Of a DNA stretch of 64,000 nucleotides, positions 49,741 through 62,500 are shown piece by piece (positions within the stretch are counted from its first letter, which is position 1; every line of letters starts with the position of its first letter). The notes below the pieces were generated by a model. The model was not told the origin of the DNA, did not search any database, and saw only the letters and a program-made list of their open reading frames with translations. The position numbers and the translations under genes were made by a program. The DNA is from Cryptomeria japonica (taxonomy: Eukaryota; Streptophyta; Pinopsida; Cupressales; Cupressaceae). The stretch covers positions 62,001 through 126,000 of the forward strand of contig NW_026729205.1 in NCBI RefSeq assembly GCF_030272615.1, read 5' to 3'.

Positions 49741-50102
49741 AAATTTGTCAACCTTTCTTTCATTTAAACCAAGTAAACCTTTATGTATATGCATATGGAT
49801 ATGCATATGCATATGTATGCATATGCATATCCATATGCATATGTATATGTATATGCATATGTATATAGTTTTGTGTATTCATTAAAGATTTTCATTTAAT
49901 TTTGAGCATTTTGTGGATGGTATAATCAAGAAACATATCATCACCCTCACCAATTATGCTCAACTAATTTAAGTACAATCATTTGATTGTTAATAATTTT
50001 TAAATTAAGGGAGTACTTTTCAAAATACATATCCATATGCATATGCATATACATATACATAAAGGTTTACTTGGTTTAAATGAAGGAAAGGTTGACAAAT
50101 TT
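49741..50102. mobile_element. 362-bp foldback / MITE with ATATGC-rich arms
   Basis: The outer 60 bp on the left (AAATTTGTCAACCTTTCTTT then CATTTAAACCAAGTAAACC) is repeated inverted at the right end with one or two differences. The arms continue inward into (ATATGC)n/(ATATGT)n. Between them is about 150 bp of AT-rich DNA without coding potential. It resembles a non-autonomous foldback element. Target duplication not evident. Confidence 0.85.
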
Positions 50103-53100
50103 CTCCATGTAGTTTTACCTGACTCTAGAATTAGTCAGTTGTTTAAAACAACTCATAACCATTGTAACAAAATTCACACTAATAATATATTTCCTAACAG
50201 TTTTTATCCATGAATGATATTAGAACTCAGACATCAATAAACTTGTTTCAAATCAGAAACACTGTGATTTGAATTGCAAGCAAACTATTTAATGTAATAC
50301 TTGTTGTTTGTATTTTGGGAAAAAGGGTTGGCTGCAGAATTTTGCAAAGCATACTATTTGAGTAATTTACATGTCAAGTGTTTGTTATAATGTCTGAAAA
50401 CTAAATCACAAAAAAGTGAAAAAAAAAATTGGTTAGCAAATCAGGGGTGCACTTTACATTCTTGTTGTTATCCAATTCTCTTAGCTCTGTTTCTTTCTTC
50501 AGATTTGGGGTCTAGAGCTCCTCCCTAAGCAAAGATTGTTGGTTTTGTCTCCCCTCCTTTGGCTGGAGAGTTTCTTGCTATCTCTGGTAGTTTGCCCTCA
50601 GAGTTCAGCTTCTTTATTGGTTAGACTGCTATTTTCCCTACCTTCTTTTCCAAGTGCTCCTCCTCTTGTTTCCAATATTTTTCCTTTGCCTTCTACTCAA
50701 TGGCCCTTGGTTGTGCCTTCATGCCCTCTTAATGTCTTCACTGGGTTCCTGTTTCCTTCAAATGATGGCTTCTCTATGTTATGCAATATCCATCTTGGAT
50801 CTTGCAACATCAAATTCTGGCATGGTTGATGTTGATTCGAGTGATTGGACAATTATTTTTTATCTCATTTTTTCTTTGAGTAAGAAGATCCTTCTCAAGC
50901 AGTTTGGTGCTATCAAAAGATAAATAAGTTGTCAAGAAAGATGAGGGCTAAAAAGAATCTTTAGATTAATGTTTTTGACTGTGTTGGATATTGTTGATGT
51001 AGTTTTTCATTGATTTTCTTCAGTTATTCTTTACCAATAGCCTATTTATAACAACATTATCTCTTTGGAAGTGGGTCCTCTCTAGAACCTACAACCAATC
51101 TATCAAAAGAAAATACATATTGGAACATGCCATCACAAAAATATGTCATTTTTATATGTAAAACTAGAATGTTTAGGTTTTCTTGAAAACAATCAAATTG
51201 AAATTCTCATCTTGGTCTTACAAGTATTAGGGGTCTTACCTAGCAGGATGCTCCTCACAAGGATGATTGTATGTTGTCCAGACTGGCTCGCCTTGGAAAA
51301 GCCTCAGGATCTATGATAAAAGTCAAAGAAACAATAATAGTATCCTCTAGTTCATATAAGAAATGATTTATAGTGAGTGTCCTTGAGATAAAAGAGCATT
51401 TACATTAATTTAGTTGTTTGTGTCGAGGGTAGATCGATGATAGATTCCTCCTGGGAGGATAATCATATCCCCCTTCTTAACCCATATTTGTATCCATTGA
51501 TCCTCTTTATCCCTTACATCAAAGGAGCCTATAACAAAAGAAACATAAAACTCAAGCGTCAATATATGTCATTGACAACTCCTATTTTATGAATTCTTTC
51601 AAATTAGTCTTCACTAGAGTTAGCTTGCTAATAGGCTATTGCTATATACTAAGAATTAAATTGCTGAAATTCCATGACTTCGACCATAAAGACACATAGA
51701 CTGGGTTCAAGTAATGTATACGAGAATTAAAGGACAATGAAAACTTTTCCATTATCTGTAATAGATAGCAAGAAAGAAAGACTGTTATCTATGTAACATC
51801 TATTTGACAATTTTGGATTCATAACTTTACGTATAAACATATACAACCATGGTATATTGAAAAATGACATAAAAATCCATTTCATGTAATCAATAATTTT
51901 GTACAAAGGGGAGGATGCTAATCATGTCACCCTAAATATTCACAAACAAATATTGAAGGAATGCTGACAATGAATATGATAAAATAATGCTTGGTTTAGA
52001 GGATATAGCTAAATCACCCCTCAATTTAAAAGAAATATCAGGTAAAATTTAGTACTTCTTTTAAGTTGATCACATTATGATGTAGCACATTAATCAATAC
52101 TACAACACTACCACTAGAAAACGGCAACAATTTATCAAAAAGAAATAGTGATAAATGATAGGGATACAAACTGTGCTGAAATGGTTTTGTAATATTTACT
52201 TCTTTTAATATAAATCCAACTTTTATATAGCAAAAAAATATATTGATGAGTAAAATGATTACAAAAATAGAGTTTTTTTTGTATATTGAACATGGAAGTT
52301 TTAATGATGGTGTTTTGAGATGGATAATTGGAATCCCACTATTTTCCCTAGATTGTTTTAAACAAAATTTTGGACATGATTCCATTTAGTTTGCACTCCA
52401 TGGTTCACAGGTTATTAGGATTAATGGCTAACGTTTCCATGGTGTTTGGATCCAAGCAAAACAAGTTCAATGAATCAATAAATGTGTTTTACTCGATACA
52501 AAATGTTTGTAGATAGATATGGTATACGACATACATGGTGCATGGCAGATCACAAGTTCTTTGATGATTGATTGACAAGAAATGGCAGATCTACTAACAA
52601 GTTTCTTCTTGTTCTTAATGGTCCACAAGTTTACTGTTTGCAGATTACATTTCATAGTCACAGGTTGATGGATCACATAGATCATTAATTAAAGATTATT
52701 TCAAGTTGTTCATGGTTTATCGTCACCTAGTTTCTTACCTAATTTTGCATTGTTTTCTACTTTATTTCCTAGCATTCATTTGCACTTGAGTCATTCCTAT
52801 GTTGCTTCAGATATGTTGTTCATGATTTATCCTCAGCTTCCATGGTTAGTACCAATTTTGCATTTGACTCAACATAATTCCTAGTTGTGTATTGTACTTC
52901 ACACATCACACAAAAAGGGTTATTTTAGAAATTAGGATACGATATAGTATTTTACAGTCCTAATATCTAGGTCATTAAACTTTCACATATTGATGTATCA
53001 TAGATAGTTATTTTATAATTCAATGTGTGCTTAATGTACCTACTTTATGGAGTGATTACATATTTGTTTGATTGGAGAAAATTAACCAGTCCAATTTGTA

Positions 53101-53640
53101 GGCTAGGGTTGTTATATTGATGGTAATAGGGTTTGGTACATACATTGAATTAGAAACATCTTTTATTGATTAATATAGAATCTAAAGATATTCTTTTATG
53201 AATTTTGTTGTCTTATTTAAAAATTCATACCAAGACGTATGTACTGGAACCAGTGTTCCACAAGGACATTTTCTCCCCCAAAACTATTTGTTTTTTAAAT
53301 GGGGACACCTTCAGAATACAGGGACTTGGATGGGATATCCCCCTACCACCCCAGTGCAATCCAATGCCATCATCTTTGAGACATCTCTAGGACATCCTTG
53401 AGACGTTTGAGGGACTCCCAAGAGCCTCTTGACCATCTCAGGGACATCCAAGCATCTCCCATGGCCAAACAACCCATAAGTGATTTAAAAAAAATCAGGC
53501 CTTTTTTTCAAACTCCATGCCCAAGGTCAAACCCTCACAGCCTATGGGCCCTACCCAAACCCCACCAACTTTATAAAACTGCCTCCTATTTTTGTTTCAA
53601 CTCACAAAAACAAAGATCAAGAAGCTGACAACTGTGAATG
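50103..53640. other. Long spacer with no supported gene
   Basis: AT-rich, many stops in all frames. A Ser/Pro/Leu-rich frame at 50,536-50,829 (+) has no splice partner or domain. A CACTAG at 52,112 lacks subterminal repeats. A short CTTTGAGACATC/CTTGAGACGTTTGAGG repetition occurs at 53,370-53,450. Nothing else recognised. Confidence 0.55.
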
Positions 53641-53673
53641 TGAGAGTGAGAGTTGCAGGTGCCAAGTGAAAAA

Positions 53674-54930
53674 GTGAGAGTGCAGAGCAAGAGGGTTGAG
53701 GAGAAGTAAGAAGAGAAGTGATGCTAAGTTGCCAATTTCTAATGGTCTACCCCTATTTTGAAACCAATTTCTTTTGCATCTTTTCAACTATGCTTCTTGA
53801 CAAATAGTTTACTTGAATGCTCTACTGCTAATTTTCAGTTTGTCTTTCTTGATTTTGTGAATTGCTGATACTTTTGAGATGGCATTTTGGCAAACAACAT
53901 GCATGCACTAAAAGGGTTTCAATTTGGAATTGATATTGATAGTGAAGATATCACTTTATAATAATCAAGATTTGCATTCACTGAAATGATTTTAATCAAC
54001 TAAAGAGCAATATTCATGACTTACAAGTAATTAAAAAACTTACAAGGATGAGGCATATTCATAACTTACCCAGGTGCTAGGTGAAAATGTGAGAGTGCGG
54101 AGCAAGAGGGTTTAGGAGAAGTAGGAAGAGAGGTGATGCCAAGTTGCCAATTTGTAATGGTCTACCCCTATTTTGAAACAAATTTCTTTTGTACCTTTTC
54201 AACTATGCTTCTTGACAAACGGTTTACTTGAATGCTCTATTGCTAATTTTTAGTTTGTCTTTCTTGATTTTGTGAATGCCAATGTTTGTTTGTTGATACT
54301 TTTGAGATGGCATTTTGGCAAACAACATGCATGCACTGAAAGGGTTTCAATTAGGAATTGATATTGATAGTGCAGATATCACTTTATAATAATCAAGATT
54401 TGCATTCACTGAAATGATTTTAATCAACTAAAGAGAAATAATCATGACTTACAAGTAATTAAAAAACTTACAAGGATGAGGCATATTCACAACTTACCCA
54501 AGCGCTAGGTGAAAAAGTGAGAGTGCAGAGCAAGAGGGTTTAGGAGAAGTAAGAAGAGAAGTGATGCCAAGTTGCCAATTTATAATGGTCTACCCCTGTT
54601 TTGAAACCAATTTCTTTTTCATCTTTTCAACTATGCTTCTTGACAAACAGTTTACTTGAATGCTCTACTGCTAATTTTCAGTTTGTCTTTCTTGATTTTG
54701 TGAATGCCAATGTTTGTTTGTTGATACTTTTGAGATGGCATTTTGACAAACAACATGCATGCACTGAAAGGGTTTCAATTTGGAATTGATATTGATAGTG
54801 CAAATATCACTTTATAATAATCAAGATTTGCATTCACTAAAATGATTTTAATCAACTAAAGAGCAATATTAATGACTTACAAGTAATAAAAAAACTTACA
54901 AGGATGAGGCATATTCATGACTTAGAAGTA
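53674..54930. repeat. Three tandem copies of a ~420-bp repeat
   Basis: The phrase GTGAGAGTGC...AGCAAGAGGG starts copies at 53,674, 54,089 and 54,517, i.e. periods of 415 and 428 bp. The copies are about 95% alike by eye; copies 2 and 3 share a 15-bp block (GCCAATGTTTGTTTG) missing from copy 1. The third copy ends in a short extra duplication of ACTTACAAGGATGAGGCATA at about 54,893-54,960. Open frames inside are short and not conserved between copies. Confidence 0.9.
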
Positions 54931-55269
54931 ATAAAAAAACTTACAAGGATGAGGCATATTCATAACTTTTGCAGTCTCGCCTTGGATATCAACACTAGAA
55001 GCAACTCATATTGTTTGTGTATAGACAAGACAATATGGGAGTTCATTATACCCAGCAACTTGTGGTGTTGTTGTTCATGTTGGCTCTGTTGGACCTTGCA
55101 ATTAAGATTCAATATACATTATTCAATAAGATTAACTGTGCAACATAATGAAATATTGAAAAATGTGTTATCTTGTTGAGCTTCGCTTGGTTTCGAGAAT
55201 AGTTTAATATTCTCTACTTAACAAGGCCAACCACGTGAATGTGGAAGCTCATTTGGCCCCTCCCCCCCC

Positions 55270-55500
55270 CCTAACATCACTCTAAATTCCCTGTTAACAT
55301 CTTATAACATTCATTCATTCATTCTACCATTAATAAAATATAGCATTCATTCATTAATATCACATAACATTTATTAACACATAACATTGATTAACATTAA
55401 TTAACACGTAACATTCATCAATATTAATTAACACATATCATCCATAACCATTAATTAGCACATAATTGCATTCACTAACACATAAAAATCAGTCATTATC
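55270..55500. repeat. ACATAACATTCATTA minisatellite
   Basis: A C-run at about 55,259-55,271 is followed by imperfect 15-30-bp units around TAACATTCATTAAC and AATTAACACATA. No gene. Confidence 0.75.
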
Positions 55501-55518
55501 AAATAAGTTAGATTACAA

Positions 55519-58500
55519 TCATTTCTTTTTTTGTTTTTTCTTTGAAGCTATGAAAAGACTAAGTGGAACATCGGTTTCTTCATCATTTCCCCCCTCTGCA
55601 GAGGTTCCGCCAACTGCTTGTGATCTCAATGTATGCCTAGTCCTATATAGAGGATGAGGACAGTGAAGCGAAGGGGTATCCTCTGCAATAACAAAGAAAT
55701 GGGTTAAATTCAAAAAAAATAATATTATTGTTACAAGTATTTCATTAATTTAGAGAACATAATTGTTGCGCTCTTTACCTAATGGAGCTACATCATTTTG
55801 TGTAGCCTCAACCTCAACATGTTGAACACCCTCTAGATCATCTGGAGTTGAAATACTAAAGGTTACATTAATGCTGAACACCAATTGTAATTATATTTGT
55901 TTAAAGGAATAACAGTGGTCCTCTTTACCTAAGTGGGGAACATCATGTTCCTGATGTTGTGTACCCAGATCATGCTCCACTTGGTCACCACCGACTACAT
56001 GCTCTAAAATATTAACAAAAAAGGTTACATTAATTACTACTCTAATTACAAATTAATATGTTTAATTGTATTAATATTTCATTTACATGAGATACTTACA
56101 ATTCATGCAACAAGTTTCATGTAACCACTAGAGCCGAGTTTGTGTTGCCCATGCTTTTCTTGTCTTGCCTTGGTTGCCTTTGATGTGTCACTCTGTCTAT
56201 AGAAAGTTTGAAATATGTTAGATTATATAAATATAAAGAGTAATTAATTAGTACATAATTACATTATTAATAGTATATCGTACCTTCTTCTAGCGTCAAT
56301 TCTCTCCTTGGCATCCAAAATCAGGTCCTTCCACTCCCTCTCTGGAATCATGGGGGGACACTCATACTTTAGGTTCCTCTCTAAATGGGTCCTGTATTGG
56401 TCCCTCACATACTTTAGATATGTGCCAACTTTTTCAAGGAGCTTGGTTTTGTCAAAGGTGTCATTTCCAAACCACTCAACCATTTGGTTTGTCAATTCAT
56501 CTTTTAACATTTTTTCTTGGTCATTCCACCTTTTAAAGCAAAAACAAACCTGTTAGATTCAGAAATGAACTGAAGCTACATTTATTACACTTCAAGAAAT
56601 GGATCAAAGGAAAACTATTCTAGCAATTATATAAAATCAAAATAGTGGATTAGGGTTAGTTCACATATGATGTACCACCTTTTACATATGGTGGGCCCAA
56701 ATATCTGCAATGCAATGTCACTAAGATGTTTATAAAAAATATCATTGCTTGCAAAAAATTCATGGGATCATTAGTCCAAAACGAGTGATCATAAAGCAAA
56801 TTACAATTAGAGTATATATAATAATAATTTTAAAGTACCTGGAACCTTTTGTATCTTTAAGGGAATCATTTCTTCATCGCTCACTACCAATGTGGCCTGC
56901 AACATTCCCATACTAGCAATATGAGAAGATCTAGGAAACGATGGTATGTTCTTAGCAGTAGTAACCTCTAGCACATCCTCGTGTGCATCTCCTCCTGCAA
57001 AAAATGAATCCACTATGAAATGGCATTAGAATTCAAGAAAGAACCCTTGAAGGGAAATAAACACATGACAAAAGATAGAGCAAAAGAGGGATCTACCAAT
57101 AGTGGGTGGGCTAATAAGATGTGCAATAGAGGATGTCTGCATGGTATGTGTTGCTGACATTGCAATCGGCAATACAGGTGAGGGTAACCTCTGATGAGGC
57201 AGCGACGACATTTGCATAGGAACATTGACAGCACCTAAAGAATAATACATTAAATATATGAAAAGTGCAAGAATTGTAAACAAGGATGGACCTTTATTTT
57301 GAAAATTGACAGTATCAAGTATGATGTGTTTTGGTTACTCAGAGTGATAAGCCAAGCAAGCGTTAATACAAGAAAATCATCATCACCTGAAGATCCTCCA
57401 ACACCTTGATCATGGCAATGACTTTCATGAGGGCAGATAAATTGTTGTAAAAAAAATACGTACATATTTTAGTTAATGACATAAAAGAGAATAAAATATA
57501 AACCATTATTGAACTTTTGTTATAATTAAAGCTTTCATTACTGCTTACTTGCAAGTTTTCTATTGTCTGAATCAATAATTCCACCCTCTCTCATATCTCA
57601 TCAGTAATAGGATGCACGACTGCCAAAGCAACAATCTCTTTTCTAATTTTTCTAAGAGGCTTTTTTAAGAGTTCCATAGGGTGTGTAGAATCTTCAGGGT
57701 CATCATCTCTTAACCCTAATGATTCCACATCCCTAAAGAGGTTCTCAGGTACTGCAACTCCCTTTCCCTTTCCTCGAACATCCGTCTGTGTCAAGAATAT
57801 CATTAAAAATTACAAAATTAGTATAAATCACTAAAAAAAAGAACATAATAATGTAAAAGTTTGATTCTATCTAATTTGTACAGTTACAATGAGGTTTACC
57901 TGCTTGGTAGAAGTTTCACAACCTACATCCCTGTCTGCGATATGTGATGGATCCATGTTGCCCTGTGACAAAGAAAAAATATAAAAAACGTTAGTGAAAT
58001 TAAACCAATAGACTTAGCAAAAAACTTCATAATAAAATGGTATATTAGATTCATTAATTGGAGGTTGGTTAATTTAAATGGTATATAGTATGTACCACCC
58101 CCATAATATTAACTTTGTTTGTATCTATAAGATTCAAACTGTAATCATTTAGAAGCTCTTCGCCTGCACTTATTGATTTTATCGCACATACAAATACATG
58201 ATTTCCCTTGCACGCCTCAAATATGCAATTGGGTTGTTTATTAGTTGACCCAGGTCATGTACTATTTATAAAACCTGCAATATTCCCTTTTGCTTTTGGC
58301 TGACCATCAATGTATACAACCACTCGTTTACTTTGATCATTATGTTTTTGTTGTATATAATTTGCTGAACGTGCATACCTACACTTGCTTTTTTATATTT
58401 AACAATCTGCATCCAATTATTGTAATTGTAACAAGGTTCAACAAACTCCATCAATTCAGCAACTCTATTGTAATAGACCTTTATGCCATCCATGGAAAAT

Positions 58501-58521
58501 AAGCCTAAACCATGTAATGAC
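55519..58521 (-). pseudogene. Many-exon transposase-like gene (PF03004-type), split by a Tork insertion
   Basis: Minus strand, exons with GT/AG junctions: 58521-58275 (5' cut), 57962-57900, 57785-57549, about 57450-57387, 57234-57097, 56994 to about 56840, 56549-56284, 56196 to about 56100, 56003-55929, 55841-55779, 55682-55519 (stop). The 56.5-56.1 kb exons encode a plant transposase (Ptta/En/Spm, Transposase_24) pattern: KVGTYLKYVRDQYRTHLERN, CPPMIPEREWKDLI, then over the intron KARQEKHGQHKLGSSGYMKL. Other parts are Pro/Ser-rich or acidic linkers; the last exon ends in a basic SKKKQKKK tail. One TGA lies in the third exon and one near the end of the exon at 56.1 kb. The 56003 and 55841 exons look like tandem duplicates. 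The Tork LTR begins at 58,522 inside the first visible exon, so the 5' end of the gene lies beyond that element, outside the window. Probably a CACTA-type transposon gene; a domesticated host gene is less likely given the stops. Confidence 0.65.
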
Positions 58522-59406
58522 TGTTGGGAAAAATGGTGTCTCAACCTTGCATTTATGTGAGGTTACTATTTATAGTAAGTTTTCATTTGAGCACGAAATG
58601 GTGCGAAACTCTCCCTGAAGCTTCTGGTTGGCTAGATAAGCATTCCGGTAAAGTTTCGTCGCAAGGTCACAGCTAGTTTTGAAGATATTAAAGTTTTCGC
58701 TTTGGAGGGGTACAATAAAATGTTTAAACTTAATTTTGGGGACTTTAGAGGCTCCGAAACGCCCTGAAAAGTGGCCATAACCGGCGAAGCGGGTTATGAG
58801 GTGATAGAGCACTTCGCGAGCTTTCTGGCGCTTCAAACGGTTCGTCAATCGGACACCCGGTTCTCAAGTTATGGCCTCCGGAAGTTTGTACTCCTGAAAT
58901 AGGAAAAATAATTTGTATCGGACACATAAATGAGCTGTAAAAGGGAGCGACATGTGTTGATGTGTGCTTTAACATGTCATAGAAGGGAGATAAGGTCGGC
59001 TACACCTTATTGGGTGGTTTTAGCCCATGGTTTTGTAATACCGTTTGACGGTTTCTTGTATTGTATCTCCTATTTATGAGGTGTGTGAGATAGAGGTTGT
59101 GTGTAAGAGTCTTATGGCTATTGAGTTGCCTCTGAATCTCTGATTAGTGCTACTCCTGTGAAGAGCTTGCTCTGCAAGTATTTTGTAATCTGTTTTTGAT
59201 TGCTGAATAAAATATTGAGCTGCTTTTGGAGGGTGGGGTTTTTCTCCCGAAAGGGTTTTCCCCACGTAAATCACTGTGTTGTGGTATGAATGCTATTATA
59301 TCTATTTCTGTTTTCTGTAACTATTGTAACAATCTGAAAAAGTTTTGCATTACCCTCCTCTCAAGGTTAGTGTAGGAAGTTGTTTCTGCTACTTTACTTC
59401 CTTACA
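58522..59406 (+). repeat. Tork 5' LTR
   Basis: 885 bp from TGTTGGGAA to CTTACA, with the primer-binding site two bases beyond. It carries the transcription signals of the element: a TATAGTAAG-like stretch near its start and GC-rich CCGGCG blocks. The 3' copy starts at 63,632. Confidence 0.93.
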
Positions 59407-59408
59407 AG

Positions 59409-59420
59409 TGGTATCAGAGC
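59409..59420 (+). other. Tork primer-binding site
   Basis: TGGTATCAGAGC, complementary to the 3' end of initiator tRNA-Met, the standard primer of Copia elements. Confidence 0.93.
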
Positions 59421-59530
59421 CTGATCACCTTTGGTTTCAATTGTGGGCAGTTGGGTTTTTTGAACTAATCCAGATTTGAGTGGGAGCTTGTGCAGAAGAC
59501 ACTTTTTGATCTTGTTGCAGGAATATTCAG

Positions 59531-62500
59531 ATGGCGAGTTCGTCAGGGAGAATAGAGGTGGAGAAATTTAATGGAAGTAATTTTGAGATGTGGAAGCTGA
59601 AGATGGAAGATCTGCTAATAGATCGAGATCTTTGGGATGATGTTGATGCAAATGTCCAAAGGCCCTCAGATCCTACTGCGGCAGCTCAGTATAATGTTAT
59701 GGACCGAAAAGCCAAGGGTCTAATCAGACTGTGCTTGGCAGACTCTGTTCTAATCAATGTCCATGAAGAAAACTCTGCAAAAAAGCTATGGACTAAGCTT
59801 GGTGAGATGTATCAAGTGAAATCTTTATTAAATCAAATTTTCTTAAGAAAGAAATTGTATTCCTTGAAGATGGAAGAGGGTGGACGAATTGCAGACCACC
59901 TAGAAGCATTCAATATGATTGTGGCTCAATTAGTATCCGTCGGTGTTAAGATGGACGAGGAGGAAAAATGTCAGATCTTGCTTTGCTCTTTGCCTGATTC
60001 GTGGGATTCTCTTGTTATGGCTATCGGTAGTACTTCTGTTGTTTTGAAATCTGAAGATGTGGTGGGTGCCCTACTCGGTGAAGAGATGCGAAGGAAGGTA
60101 TCCATCAGTTCAAAGGAAGCCCTAACTGTTCGTGGAAGACCTAAGGAGAAAGGCAAGAAGAATGAGAAGCGTGGCAAGTCCAAATCCAAAGGGAGATCGA
60201 AATCTCCTGGAAAGTCCAAAGTCATTTGCTGGAATTGCGGTAAACCGGGTCACATCCGTAAGGACTGCAAAGAAGAAAAGAAGAAGAAAAAGAAAAAGTT
60301 CGATTCTGATTCTGAGTCCGACAAGGAAGATGGCGATGCCTTTATTGCGGCTTTGGCGACTCATGCAGGTAATGATGCCTGGCTAATTGACTCAGGTGCA
60401 TCTTTTCATATGACTTCCAATAGAGATTGGTTTTCTGAATATGAAGGATTTAATGGAGGTAAGGTGTACTTGGGTGATGATTCACATCTAGACATTGTTG
60501 GTCGAGGTAAAGTTAGAATCAGGTTTTCTGATGGTAGAATAAAAAGGATTAATGGTGTGCTGCATATCCCTGGATTAAAACGAAACTTGTTATCTGTGAG
60601 CAAACTGATAGATGCGGGTGTGCAGGTAGTCTTTTCTGAAGCAGGATGTAAGATGATTAAGGGTGCTATGGTAGTTGCTAGAGGTGTCAGGTTTGGCACT
60701 TTGTATAAGCTTGAAGCATACACTGTTGAGTGTAATAGCACTTCTGTAAAAAGTAAATCTGCGGATACTTCATTGGAAGATTTGAAGGTTTCACCTTCAG
60801 CAGATGGAAATGGTTTTTGGGTACCTAAGGGTGCTCTTTCGTCTGAAGCAAAGTTACCTGCAGAGAAGACTATGTTATGGCACCAGAGACTTGGCCACAT
60901 TGGAGAAAAGGGTCTAAGGACCTTGAAAAATAAAAACCTTGTTGAAGGTTTGAATGACTGTAACCTTGACTTTGATTTCTGTGAGCATTGCATTTATGGA
61001 AAACAAAACCGCGTTCAGTTTTACTCAAGTTCTCATAAAACTTGTGGTGTTTTGGATCTTATCCATTCTGATGTGTTTGGTCTAGTAGATGTCTCTTCGA
61101 TTGGAAAATCCACATATTATGTTTCATTTATTGATGATTTTAGTAGAAGGACATGGGTTTATTTTCTAAAGAGTAAATCTGAAGTTTTTAGTCGTTTTAA
61201 AGAATTTAAAGCAATGGTTGAGTTGCAGACTGGAAAGAAAATAAAATGTTTGAGAACTGATAATGGCGGTGAGTTTTGCTCTAATGATTTTGATAGATTC
61301 TGTAAAAACTGTGGAATTAACAGGCAGAAGACAACTCCGTATTCTCCACAGCAGAATGGAGTTGCAGAAAGAATGAACAGGACACTGATGGAGAAGGCTA
61401 GGAGTATGTTGAGTGGTGCTGGTCTCGAACAAAAGTTTTGGGCTGAAGCTGTTGCCACTGCTTGCTACCTAATTAACAGGTCTCCTACATCAGCTCTTGT
61501 TGATAAAACGCCTATGGAAGCATGGTCAGGTCACAAGCCTTCATTGAGACATCTTAGAGTTTTTGGTTGCGAGGCATATGCACATGTGCCAAAGGAGAAG
61601 CGAACAAAGTTGGAGAACAAGGCTGTGAAATGTATCTTCATCGGGTATAGTTATGGTGTGAAAGGATACAAGCTTTGGGACCCTGTTGCACAAAAGGTAA
61701 TTCACAGTAGAAGTGTTATTTTTAGAGAAATTAAGTCTCCTTCTGTTACACTGCAGCCAGAACAGACTAAAAAGGAAGATGTGATTCAACTTCCTTCTAC
61801 ACCTGAAAGAGTTGAATCGAGACCCCTAGATAGGCAAGAATTTGAGGAGAGCTCGTCTAGCTCTGAATCTTCAGAAGAAGAGGAAGAACCTCCAACTCAG
61901 CTTGTTCAAAGGTCTACAAGACATAGACAACCACCTGAAAGGTATTCACCTGATGATTGGAGATGTATTTTTGCTTTGAATACTAGTGTGGATGAACCGA
62001 AATCTGTAGAAGAGGCATTAGGTATGAATGATGCAGAATCCTGGAAGATTGCTATGGAGGAAGAAATGGCAGCTTTGAAAAAGAATGATACATGGGATCT
62101 TGTACCATTGCCTGAAGGACGAAAACCTGTTGGTTGTAAATGGGTGTTCAAGAAAAAGATTGGTTCAGATGGAAGCATTGAGAAGTATAAAGCAAGGTTG
62201 GTTGCAAAAGGCTACTCTCAGGTTGAGGGTGTTGATTATGGTGAGATATTTTCTCCTGTTGCAAAAATGACGTCCATTAGATTTTTGCTTTCTATTGCTA
62301 CTGCTTATGATTTAGAGGTTGAGCAAATGGATGTGAAAACTGCTTTCCTTCATGGTGATTTGGAGGAAGATATTTATATGACACAGCCGGAGCACTATGT
62401 GGTGAAAGGCAAAAGAAATTTGGTCTGTAAATTGAAGAAATCTTTATATGGTCTCAAACAAAGTCCTAGGATGTGGTACCAGAAATTTGATACATATGTG

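Noticed and set aside
50536-50829. Hydrophobic Leu/Ser/Pro-rich plus-strand frame of 97 codons
   Set aside because: Low-complexity composition, no domain, no convincing splice sites, surrounded by stops.
52112-52130. CACTAGAAAACGGCAAC as a second CACTA terminus
   Set aside because: No subterminal repeats follow and it is not a reverse complement of the terminus at 48,874.
54601-54789. 62-codon frame in the third 420-bp repeat copy
   Set aside because: Not open in the other two copies, so not under coding constraint.
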